NCBI GenBank assembly: GCA_965230965.1
Contig: OZ246401.1
Span: 682,001 to 746,000, forward strand
Source of the DNA: OLB23 sp965230965
GTDB taxonomy: Bacteria > Patescibacteriota > Microgenomatia > UBA1406 > HO2-37-13b
Reading direction: 5' to 3'
DNA length: 64,000 bases
The position numbers were made by a program, and so were the translations under genes. This document shows positions 1 through 8,429 of this stretch, piece after piece. Below the pieces are notes generated by a model, which saw only the letters and a list, made by a program, of their open reading frames with translations, had not been told where the DNA came from and did no database searches. The first letter of the stretch is position 1. Each line of letters begins with the position of its first letter.

Positions 1-1
1 G

Positions 2-421
2 ACGTTCAATTTTCAGCTGCTACTAATCAGCGCACTTTTTGGCAATGCTATGCCGCGCAAGACGTTAAAGGGTGCGCGCGCTGCGCAGCAGGCGCGCGGC
101 CTGCAGAATTTCCTGACAAGTCAGGAACGCCAAATAAATTATCAAGGCAACATGCAGATGCTCTTTGAGAAGCTGTTGCCGTATGCCGTTGCCTTTGGCG
201 TAGAGAAGCATTGGATACAGCGCTTCGCAGACCTTGGCGTAGAAATTGTGCAGCCAGTCTGGTATGTCGGCCAAAGCCATTTTGCGTCATCGTTCAGCGA
301 TTTCAATTCCGCTGCTCGTACATCATCATATACCCAGACGACCTCATCGTACTCATCTTCAGGCTTTTCTGGGGGATCATCCGGCGGCGGCGGTGGCGGT
401 GGCGGTGGAGGCAGTTGGTAA
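2..421 (+). CDS. DUF2207-type membrane protein, C-terminal fragment
   Basis: The frame is open from the left edge of the window to a TAA at 419-421, so this is the 3' end of a gene that starts outside. The visible ~139 residues contain LLPYAVAFGVEKHW, the pattern that precedes the tail in DUF2207 family membrane proteins. A Ser/Thr-rich stretch and a run of glycines ending in GGGGSW follow, which is also typical of that family. The internal ATG at 50 is not a convincing start because the frame continues upstream without a stop. Function of the family is unknown. The family call rests on the C-terminal signature only. Confidence 0.7.
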   Translation, partial: TFNFQLLLISALFGNAMPRKTLKGARAAQQARGLQNFLTSQERQINYQGNMQMLFEKLLPYAVAFGVEKHWIQRFADLGVEIVQPVWYVGQSHFASSFSDFNSAARTSSYTQTTSSYSSSGFSGGSSGGGGGGGGGGSW

Positions 422-430
422 TATAAGCAG

Positions 431-516
431 CGGAGGTGATGGGATTCGAACCCATGAGAGGTTTTCACCTCGCAGGTTTAGCAAACCTGTGCACTAGGCC
501 ACTATGCGACACCTCC
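431..516 (-). tRNA. tRNA-Ser (anticodon GCT)
   Basis: Read on the minus strand, the acceptor stem is GGAGGTG pairing with CACCTCC, with discriminator G. The anticodon stem-loop is caggt-ttgctaa-acctg, giving anticodon GCT. A long variable arm (class II) and a T-arm around GGTTCGAATCCC are present. CCA is not encoded. A -10-like TATAAT lies just upstream (minus direction) around 534-539. Confidence 0.95.
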
Positions 517-543
517 AAACAAACTCACGACTTATTATAACAG

Positions 544-571
544 GGCACGATCCTAAACAAGACACGGTCTT
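544..571 (-). repeat. 28-bp dispersed repeat, copy 1
   Basis: One of three near-identical 28-mers in the window; the others are at 15543-15570 and 40328-40355. This copy differs by one base from copy 3 and by three from copy 2. Each contains the small palindrome AAGAC-nnn-GTCTT followed, in the minus orientation here, by GTTTAGGATCGTGCC. This copy lies between the Rhs gene promoter and tRNA-Ser. Function is unknown. Confidence 0.75.
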
Positions 572-580
572 CTTTACTTC

Positions 581-609
581 TTGACATGTTTGTCCAAAAA
601 AATTACCAT
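581..609 (+). promoter_or_regulatory. sigma70-type promoter of the Rhs gene
   Basis: TTGACA at 581-586, a 17-bp spacer, and TACCAT at 604-609. Predicted transcription start is near 616, giving a leader of about 23 nt before the ATG at 639. No Shine-Dalgarno sequence is visible. Confidence 0.6.
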
Positions 610-638
610 CAAATACATAGAGTAAGTTTGCATAAGCC

Positions 639-3600
639 ATGGTTAACAAATTGTTCAAAAAAGTTTCATCTGACCTCACTTTATTGCCTCACAAGGGTCT
701 CTTTGTAACCCTATTTTTACTTATATCACTCTTGGTTACATTTGAACTTGCCCGTAACCCCGTCTTTAGATTGACCCGAGCTGACGAACTCAATTTGCCT
801 GAGGGTTACTCTGCACTCGAATACTTACAAGCGTTGGGCCAAGCCGACACAAACAATGATGGCGTCATTAATCTTTTCGACTATGCTGTGCTCATGGATC
901 AGGATTATGGAAAGCAAGACGCATTTATTACGTCTGACGTTAATTATGATCAAAAAGCCAATGCGCTCGATGCCTCGTTCATGCTTAATCATTTTTATAC
1001 CGAAGTTGACGGTGAACGTGAAAAAATCTTCTCAAGTCAACAGTACATAGATGAAATAAATAAAGAAATTGCCATGCGCAATGAAGATAAGCTTCCACAA
1101 TCAAACGCTGATGACACTACGCTTTCTATCACCTCAGAAGAAGGTGGCTCTGAACCAGAATTTGGTCGTAACGTCATTCCACAAGTTTTAGGAACAGTTT
1201 CTGCATATACTGGAGCTTCTGCTTTTTCCATGAGTTTTGATGTGCCTAAAGGTCCTGGTGGTCTTGCTCCTGCGCTTGGTCTCAGCTATTCTTCTGCTTC
1301 GATTGATGATGCACGTGACAACGGCAGCGATGGCGGAAAACCTTTTTACGTCGATGCAAGCAGATACACTCCATTCCAAGCAGGTTACGGATTCTCGCTT
1401 TCTGGTGTAGGTTCAATTATCCGAGATACAAAAGGTGAGAAGGAAGTATATAAGTTGAAGGGTAATCTTTACCATCGTTATATTTTAAATCTTCCAGGAG
1501 GTATTTCAGCAGAGATGAAATATAATCCAACAACTGGTCGATGGGTTTCGATTCCACAATCTTTCATAAAAATTGAACATCGATCACCAGGAAAAGTCAC
1601 CCTTGGAGCCCTAAGCTATCTTGATCCTTGGGATTGGAAGATTACGACTAAAGATGGGACGACATACTTTTTTGGCGAGGAGAATATAGAAACAAAATTA
1701 GCTGCAGATGCGCGTATTCATGGCTCAGAAGATATTCGTAATGCTGAAGGCAACCTAACTGGTACAAAGAATGGTAATCTATACGTTGAATTTGATAAAG
1801 GACAGTTATGCAAAGGTGATAGCGAACGTGATCCTTGCCGTGAAAGAGAGAAAGATGGGAAAGTCTTAATTGTGACAAAATGGCTTCTTCGCAAAGTAGA
1901 AACCGCTGATGGTCGTGCTATAAATTACACGTACGACACACAGCAGAGTTATCTTGAAAAACCTTGGAAAGATACTTCAATTGCATTTGTTACCGCAACA
2001 TCATATCCAAAGGAAATTACATGGAACGATGGAAAACATCGTGCACGATTCGTTTTAGAAGACCGTCCTGATAAAGCTAACAATGGCTTCATGAACAATC
2101 GTATAAAGGAGGTTGTTGTAGAGACTAAACAGCAAGATGATGATCAATATCATTTAGTTCGCCGCTACGCGCTGGGATATTTCGATTTAAATACAAAAAC
2201 AAAAGACTTTTTGGGAGTAAAAGCCGGCGAAGAAAATGAAGGTATTGCAAATGAATTTAAAGCATCATTCCTCACGTCTGTGCAAGAATTCGGTACGGAC
2301 AACACGACAGCTCTACCACCAACGACGTTTAAGTATATACAATATGCCTTCCCACCACAGGGCTATCATGGTGGGGAGATTTATCTCTCAAATATTAATA
2401 ATGGATATGGTGGCGAAACGCGATTTGCTTACCAACCATTAACAGTAGGTGCATTTGATCCGAACGGGAAGGTTGCCCCTGGAAAAAATTGGCGTGTGCG
2501 CGTTATTCAAAAAGAAGTCGCAGATCTTGTAGCTAATAAGTCCTCGCGTGAAACGTATACCTATGGTGATGCTGTGCAATTCGGAGAAAATTATCGCAAA
2601 GCTCCCGTTGGAGAAGGTGGATTTGCACTAGAATTTCTTGGTCATTCAAGTGTTGAAGTAAAACAGTATGATTTTGATGGTTCATTGCTTGGTCATTCCG
2701 AAACATTCTTTAATCAAGTCAATAGAGGAGAGGGCTGCTTTGAGCCCCATCCTGCAAAAGGTCAGCCATATCGTCAGGTTGTGTATCGTGGAGATGGCAA
2801 AGATATTGCTCAAGAAACGGATAGTGTCTTTCGCTATCGACTTGATGGTCAGGATGGATTGAACCCGTCAGATGGATGTCAGAAGGATCGTAGAAACCAG
2901 CCATTGTTCCTATATGCATACGATACGACGAACGTACAAAGAGAGCCTGCAAAAGATTTCGTACCGCTTGCATTCAAGAATAAAGTTCAGAGTGGGGGAA
3001 AGTCAGAGTTACGCACGTTGCAGAGGGTATTGGCTCATGATGAGTATGGAAATCAAACATTATCTGTTAACTATGGTGAGGTTGATAGTAATGGCCACGA
3101 TGTCGATACAAATGATAATCGTTTTTCGTACGCATATTATTTAACGTCCGGTGAAAAATGGATAAAGGGACTCTCTAATTTAAGCTATGCATCAACGGTT
3201 CAGAATTGTGCGCCTGAAAATCTCGCCTGCCAATATGGCCGCACAAAGTCATACTACGATAATTTTGATAAGAATTACTGGGAGTTAACGGCCGAAGAAT
3301 TGCAGCCTCGATTCGGCTTCCTTACACAAAAAGAAACATGGATTGACGATACACATGTTTCGGTTGAAGGATACGTTTACGACGATCTCTCGGGTAATAA
3401 AAATGATCAAGATCTTCGCAAGGGTGGCATCACACAAACCTATGGTCCAAAACCCAACATAAAAACCATTCAAGATGCACGAAAGGATGTCATGCTCATC
3501 TCGGAGAAGAAGTATGATCCGTATTATCACACACTCATTTTGGAAGAAAAAAACGCTGCCGGATTTAAGAAGAATTACGAGGATTACAATATTTTAATTC

Positions 3601-5681
3601 AAATACCTACAACCATTAAGACACAAGTCCAAAATGTGCCCGAAGCTTTTGCTGTAAGTCGTATGCAATTTGATGCATTAGGTAGAATGACAGCACAATA
3701 TGCGCCAGATCCAGAGAAGCTTGGTAACACGCTCGACATACCATCATCACGAACGTACTTTTTTGAACAAGGGAATAATGGTTTGGTTATACGTAATGCA
3801 CAGCTAACTTCACAAACACAAGATGGTCAACGACACTATCAATTTTCGGACACGTTCTATGATGGTATAGGTCAAATACGACAGACTCAAGTATTGCAGA
3901 CAAAAGTAGACGGTAAGGATCTAAGGAAAATAAATAACAATGAGTACCATGCTGATGGAAGCACATCAAGAAGCTATGAGATACAAACAGCGGCACCTAT
4001 GAATGTTGATATAAATAATCTCGGTGCCGTGCAGCCACAGTATATTGCAGATGCAGCAAAAGTTGTGAATTCAGAAGTCCAATTTGATGCTTTGCGCCGT
4101 CCAGTGACAGCTACAAAAATTGAGACTCTAAGCGGCAAAAAATTCACGTCCACAACAGAATATACAATTCTTGGTTCAAAGAGCACCGATCCAAATGGTG
4201 TAGAAAAGATTGCTCTTGCTGATGTATGGGGTCGTGGAAAGTATGCCTTCACACAGGATCGCTCAAAAGAAAATGTACTTTTGACGGTCAATGAATATAC
4301 AAAACCACTACTTGATAAGGCAACAAAAACAACGATCGTTGATAAAGCAGGTACAAAAACCGAATCAATTTTTGACTACGATAAATCCGGTCGTTTGCTC
4401 TTCTCGCAGGATCCATCACTCGGTCAGTACCGCTTTGAATATGATATCTACGGAAATAAAACGCTTGAGATAAGCCAGCCACGTGAGGATGTGGGGTATG
4501 AATACGACCTACTTGGAAGATTGGTAAAAAAAACATACTTTAGCCTGAGTCAAGGTGAGTTATATAATAAAATGGTCAGTGACGAGGTTACCTATGACTA
4601 CGATAACGGTCCATTCGCATTAGGAAAGCTAACAAAGGTACATCACCTTACAGGCTCGAAGGAATTTACCTATGACGGTGGGCAACGCCTTACAAAAACA
4701 CGCATAGCTACATTCTCGAATGCTAAGGATTTCACCACAACCTACAATCAGCTCTCTCAAGAAATAGAATCAACCTATCCTGATGGAACAAAGATCAATA
4801 AAGAATACGATCGTGAAGGAAGAGTGGTAAAGATGAAGGTCGATGGAAAAGATGTCTTTACAGGAGCAATATATGATAAGTTTGGCAACCAAAGAGTCGC
4901 ACAAGTACAATTCCAAGGCACTCAATACACAAATACAAACGATTTTGACACCTTAGGGAGACTTAAAGTGCTTGGTGTATCTAAAAAAGCAGCAGCATTT
5001 GGGGTTGGCATAGTTGATCAGGATCTTATAAAACAGAACCTAAACTACAACGACTATAGCGAAATTGACACACTTGATGAAACTGTTTCTGGGCAAACAA
5101 CACTTTTTGACTACGGTTATGATGGATTCTCACAACTTACGTCCGTTAAATCACCACTATATAACACATCGTACGAATATGATTTATTTGGTCGTATGTT
5201 AAAGAAGCAAGAAAAAGATAATGTGGTGATGAAATATTCTTCAACATATCCATTCTTTGCCCCAAAGACAGTTGAGGTTACTGGCGAAGAGCAGACTGAT
5301 GTCCAGCCAACAACTAGTCCGACCCCAGCAGTACCAACGGCAACATTAACCCCAGTCCCGTTGCCAACAAAAGGTCCTGTTGAACAAACTCTCGGACTTA
5401 CTACACGCTCGTACGACATTGGTTATACAAACGAGGGTGGTATGAAAAACGATGAAAATAACTGTTACCGTTACAATCGTGAAGGTGAATTAATCTTCTT
5501 GGGGATTAAGAAAAATAAAAAAGGCATGTGTTCAGATGATAATTTTAAGAAAATCTACATGTTCTATTATGACGAGGGTGGAGCAATGAACTTACAAGAA
5601 GAATACGATCCGGCGAATCTACAAAAACCAACAAAGCAAATTTATCTATTTGGTCAATATGAAGAAGAGGTCACTAATTAA
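639..5681 (+). CDS. Dockerin-bearing Rhs/YD-repeat shell protein lacking the Rhs core
   Basis: This 1680-residue protein has an N-terminal hydrophobic segment (about residues 20-36) for export or anchoring. A type I dockerin lies at about 67-120, with two Ca-binding loops (DTNNDGVIN and DVNYDQKANALD). A SpvB-like segment follows around 180-230 (ends in VPKGPGGLAPALGLSYSS), then many YD repeats (YDYDNGPF, YEYDLLGRLV, YSYDLFGRM-like). A Thr/Pro linker interrupts the repeats near 1560. Rhs proteins normally end with an RHS core and a toxin; this one stops at QIYLFGQYEEEVTN, just before the core would begin, and the next three genes each begin with that missing part. It overlaps the next gene by 23 nt. 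The dockerin suggests attachment to a surface cohesin, which is inference. Confidence 0.85.
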   Translation: MVNKLFKKVSSDLTLLPHKGLFVTLFLLISLLVTFELARNPVFRLTRADELNLPEGYSALEYLQALGQADTNNDGVINLFDYAVLMDQDYGKQDAFITSDVNYDQKANALDASFMLNHFYTEVDGEREKIFSSQQYIDEINKEIAMRNEDKLPQSNADDTTLSITSEEGGSEPEFGRNVIPQVLGTVSAYTGASAFSMSFDVPKGPGGLAPALGLSYSSASIDDARDNGSDGGKPFYVDASRYTPFQAGYGFSLSGVGSIIRDTKGEKEVYKLKGNLYHRYILNLPGGISAEMKYNPTTGRWVSIPQSFIKIEHRSPGKVTLGALSYLDPWDWKITTKDGTTYFFGEENIETKLAADARIHGSEDIRNAEGNLTGTKNGNLYVEFDKGQLCKGDSERDPCREREKDGKVLIVTKWLLRKVETADGRAINYTYDTQQSYLEKPWKDTSIAFVTATSYPKEITWNDGKHRARFVLEDRPDKANNGFMNNRIKEVVVETKQQDDDQYHLVRRYALGYFDLNTKTKDFLGVKAGEENEGIANEFKASFLTSVQEFGTDNTTALPPTTFKYIQYAFPPQGYHGGEIYLSNINNGYGGETRFAYQPLTVGAFDPNGKVAPGKNWRVRVIQKEVADLVANKSSRETYTYGDAVQFGENYRKAPVGEGGFALEFLGHSSVEVKQYDFDGSLLGHSETFFNQVNRGEGCFEPHPAKGQPYRQVVYRGDGKDIAQETDSVFRYRLDGQDGLNPSDGCQKDRRNQPLFLYAYDTTNVQREPAKDFVPLAFKNKVQSGGKSELRTLQRVLAHDEYGNQTLSVNYGEVDSNGHDVDTNDNRFSYAYYLTSGEKWIKGLSNLSYASTVQNCAPENLACQYGRTKSYYDNFDKNYWELTAEELQPRFGFLTQKETWIDDTHVSVEGYVYDDLSGNKNDQDLRKGGITQTYGPKPNIKTIQDARKDVMLISEKKYDPYYHTLILEEKNAAGFKKNYEDYNILIQIPTTIKTQVQNVPEAFAVSRMQFDALGRMTAQYAPDPEKLGNTLDIPSSRTYFFEQGNNGLVIRNAQLTSQTQDGQRHYQFSDTFYDGIGQIRQTQVLQTKVDGKDLRKINNNEYHADGSTSRSYEIQTAAPMNVDINNLGAVQPQYIADAAKVVNSEVQFDALRRPVTATKIETLSGKKFTSTTEYTILGSKSTDPNGVEKIALADVWGRGKYAFTQDRSKENVLLTVNEYTKPLLDKATKTTIVDKAGTKTESIFDYDKSGRLLFSQDPSLGQYRFEYDIYGNKTLEISQPREDVGYEYDLLGRLVKKTYFSLSQGELYNKMVSDEVTYDYDNGPFALGKLTKVHHLTGSKEFTYDGGQRLTKTRIATFSNAKDFTTTYNQLSQEIESTYPDGTKINKEYDREGRVVKMKVDGKDVFTGAIYDKFGNQRVAQVQFQGTQYTNTNDFDTLGRLKVLGVSKKAAAFGVGIVDQDLIKQNLNYNDYSEIDTLDETVSGQTTLFDYGYDGFSQLTSVKSPLYNTSYEYDLFGRMLKKQEKDNVVMKYSSTYPFFAPKTVEVTGEEQTDVQPTTSPTPAVPTATLTPVPLPTKGPVEQTLGLTTRSYDIGYTNEGGMKNDENNCYRYNREGELIFLGIKKNKKGMCSDDNFKKIYMFYYDEGGAMNLQEEYDPANLQKPTKQIYLFGQYEEEVTN

Positions 5682-7173
5682 GTCGATAGCGTTGCTAACT
5701 GCGTCAGTTTTTTCACTGACGTATTTTTTTCTTATCCCGTTTGCAAGAATTAATGCTTCTCACGCTCAAAATCCTGATGTTCCACAGCCGACACGAACTC
5801 CTAATGTAGAGAAGCGCATAAGCAAAGTGTATATACCGACGGGTGCGAGCTCCACGTTTATGAAAACAAGTGAGGGTGAAGAGAATCTTCTTATTCAAGA
5901 TCACATAACTTCAACACGTATCGTTGAATCAAATAAGGGTGAGGAGCAGCAGGCATATTATCCATATGGTATGACGAATGGGGAAGCAAACACGATTTCA
6001 GATAAACAGTTTACAAGCCATCGAAGTCTTGCTGATACGGGCGTGTATCATGCGGGTGCTCGATTCTATAATCCACAATTGGGTGTTTTTGTATCGGCAG
6101 ATAAAGTGCAGGGTCCGAATAGATATATGTATGGTGCAGCGAATCCAACGCTTTACACCGATCCATCAGGAAAAATTATTCCTATTATTATCGCAGCAAT
6201 TATTATTGGCGGCGCAGCATTTGGTGCTGGCTTCGGAGCGGGCTATGAACATGGGACTCAGGTAGCAAAATACGGATCAGTTAAAGAGCCGTCAAATATT
6301 ATCGTGGCAGGAGTAGCTGGCGGTGCAGTCGGTGCTGGCGCAGGATATATGGGTGCCGTGGCTATTCCGGCAGCAATAGGTGCTGTCAGTACGGGAGTTG
6401 GGGCCGCAAGTGCAGTCGGCGTTATGGGTGGAGCTCAGATTGGCGTGGCGACATGCTTGGGAAATCCTAACTGCGTTAGGGCAGTTGAGTCTGGTGCTGA
6501 AATAGCTTCAGGATCAAATCTTCCACCAGGATACAGTGCCGCAAATTATATAACCTCACCATATAATCCAGGTGAGGCTTTTTATGATCCTCGCCAAGCT
6601 TCCAAAGCCGTTGATGAGCTTGTTGACTCTGTCAATGAAGGCCGTTCAGTATTTGGTACTGTTTTGGTTAAGGGCACTTGGCAAATTGAAACAGACTATC
6701 GAATTAGAACAAGTGATATAGCTGGTCAAGATGAAGCTATTGCTAACGATATTGTAAAACGAGTGAATAGCCAACTTGCCTATGATCTAGGCAGAGCAGA
6801 CTATGCTGATGGCTTAGGCTCGCTTGATGCTTTGTGGGAAGGTGGCACAGGTGTGTGTAGGCACGCTGCTAGTTTATGCACAGGAGCTGCAATGAAAATT
6901 TGGGGGGAAGATGCAGCTGAATATTTTGCCTTTAATCGTATTCCGAAGGGTGTTGCATCGATGGGGCAAGATGCCACAGAAGGATTTGCCGCTCATGCTG
7001 TCGCGCATATAAATACTGGCTTTTTCAATGCAACTCTAGATGCATCAAATGGTTCTCGTGGTTTAGTCACAGGAATTAGTGACCTTGAATCGTATGCCAG
7101 AAATTTTGGTCAAGTTGATGGTGGTGTGAGATACTCTTTTAACAATCGCTCTGGTTCATGGGTACAAAAATAA
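5659..7173 (+). CDS. Secreted Rhs-core plug with transglutaminase-like C-terminal domain
   Basis: 504 residues from ATG 5659; an upstream TTG at 5650 is possible. The signal peptide ends near SHA-QNP. Next comes the Rhs material missing from the upstream gene: VYIPTGASS, a YYPYG motif, and the core pattern GVYHAGARFYNPQLGVFVSADK ending in YTDPSG. A very hydrophobic Gly/Ala region (about 170-260) follows, as often precedes Rhs toxin domains. The C-terminal part holds GTGVCRHAA (C400), HAVAHIN (H446/H450) and TLDASNG (D461), a spacing that fits a transglutaminase/papain-like Cys-His-Asp triad. The substrate is unknown, and it could be a toxin or a surface cross-linker. It overlaps both neighbours by a few bases, implying one operon. 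No immunity gene follows. Confidence 0.75.
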   Translation: MKKRSLIKSIALLTASVFSLTYFFLIPFARINASHAQNPDVPQPTRTPNVEKRISKVYIPTGASSTFMKTSEGEENLLIQDHITSTRIVESNKGEEQQAYYPYGMTNGEANTISDKQFTSHRSLADTGVYHAGARFYNPQLGVFVSADKVQGPNRYMYGAANPTLYTDPSGKIIPIIIAAIIIGGAAFGAGFGAGYEHGTQVAKYGSVKEPSNIIVAGVAGGAVGAGAGYMGAVAIPAAIGAVSTGVGAASAVGVMGGAQIGVATCLGNPNCVRAVESGAEIASGSNLPPGYSAANYITSPYNPGEAFYDPRQASKAVDELVDSVNEGRSVFGTVLVKGTWQIETDYRIRTSDIAGQDEAIANDIVKRVNSQLAYDLGRADYADGLGSLDALWEGGTGVCRHAASLCTGAAMKIWGEDAAEYFAFNRIPKGVASMGQDATEGFAAHAVAHINTGFFNATLDASNGSRGLVTGISDLESYARNFGQVDGGVRYSFNNRSGSWVQK

Positions 7174-8429
7174 TAATTCTACACGAGTGTATTGCTATAA
7201 TCTGTTTTCTGGGGTTTTTTACAGGTGGTGCCAATGCCCAAGAAACGACCACTCGCCTTTATATTCCAACTTCGTCTCAAACCACACTGATTAAAGAAGG
7301 GAATGAGAGCTCTATGATAGTAAAAGATTATCTAGGTTCGACAAGGCAAAAAGATTTTTATCCATATGGTACAGACGTGAAAAATACGGCAAGTACCACG
7401 GATAGACAATTTACTGGCCATAGAAATCTTGAAGATGCACACATCTATCATGCCGGCGCACGATTCTACAGCCCTGAACTCGGTCAATTTATTCAAGCAG
7501 ACGAAGCCGAAGGCCCCCAACGATACGCCTATGCACTTAATAATCCTGTCACACACACAGATCCAACGGGGAATTGTGTCGAATGCCAACAGGAAGAACC
7601 CCAATATATCGATATCAGCGATTATTACACACAATATGCATTGAGTCCAGAATTTAGAGGCGCAGATATCTATCAAATGCCACCAGATCAAGGCATATCA
7701 GACAGCATTTATTATCCAGTTGTAGGAGGGGCAGCCGCAGGAGCTGTTGTTGCTGGAGGTATATACGCAGCCCCTGTGGTTGCAGGCTCAGGAGTAGTTT
7801 CTTCAATAGGTAGTGCCGCGAGCACAGCGCTCGAATACTCTGCGGTTCAAGGAGCCATCGGCAGTGTTGGTGTGGAAGCGATAGGGCAAGGAATTCAAGG
7901 GAAATTTGATGGGGAAAAACTTGTTACACAAGGTATTGTAGGTGCAGTTGGTGGAAAGTGGATTGGTGCGGCTCGTGGATTTATAAGTCCACGGTATGCT
8001 AGTTTAATTGAAAAAAGCCCGGCATTGGTACGTGCCGCAGCAAATACGAAAGTTGGCCATTTGGCCTATGAGTTTACGGCAGAATCTGCAATTGTATCAC
8101 CACTTATTGCGTATGGGACGGCTCACGATATGAGAAAAGTTGATGGCCCTACATTTGGAAAAGCATTTCTTACGAACTACTTAGCTACAAAAGCCGGGCT
8201 TCAAGTTGCAATGTTGGGTAGATATGGTGGAGGAAAGCTGGGTGGGGTTGTGACAAAAAAAGCTTTGAACAAAATGTTTCCTCAGATTGAGGGAATACTG
8301 ACAAACACGGGGACATATTTTGGGTTAACCAATCATCTGAGAACAAACAATTCGATCCAAGAACCACTACGAAATTTGGAGGCGGCTATTGTGAAGAGTT
8401 TTATGGGAAAGGAGTCATATGCGCACTAA
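7158..8429 (+). CDS. Secreted Rhs-core plug with unrecognised C-terminal domain
   Basis: 423 residues; the ATG at 7158 overlaps the previous stop by 16 nt. The signal peptide ends at GGANA-QE. The opening TTRLYIPTSSQTTLI, the VKDYLGSTR and FYPYG motifs, and the core (HIYHAGARFYSPELGQFIQA ... HTDPTGN) are close copies of those in the next gene, also at DNA level. After residue ~180 come Gly/Ala-rich hydrophobic stretches and a domain I do not recognise, ending in KSFMGKESYAH. No catalytic motif is obvious. The position of this domain matches that of the variable effector domain in Rhs proteins, but its activity is unknown. Confidence 0.7.
   Translation: MGTKIIILHECIAIICFLGFFTGGANAQETTTRLYIPTSSQTTLIKEGNESSMIVKDYLGSTRQKDFYPYGTDVKNTASTTDRQFTGHRNLEDAHIYHAGARFYSPELGQFIQADEAEGPQRYAYALNNPVTHTDPTGNCVECQQEEPQYIDISDYYTQYALSPEFRGADIYQMPPDQGISDSIYYPVVGGAAAGAVVAGGIYAAPVVAGSGVVSSIGSAASTALEYSAVQGAIGSVGVEAIGQGIQGKFDGEKLVTQGIVGAVGGKWIGAARGFISPRYASLIEKSPALVRAAANTKVGHLAYEFTAESAIVSPLIAYGTAHDMRKVDGPTFGKAFLTNYLATKAGLQVAMLGRYGGGKLGGVVTKKALNKMFPQIEGILTNTGTYFGLTNHLRTNNSIQEPLRNLEAAIVKSFMGKESYAH

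Noticed and set aside
50..290. Minus-strand reading frames over the DUF2207 fragment
   Set aside because: They are shadows of the plus-strand frame, which runs in from outside the window and carries the family signature.
5650..5682. Frameshift breaking a single Rhs gene
   Set aside because: The second gene starts with a full signal peptide, and two more genes repeat the same start, so the split is real; a read-level check would still be useful.
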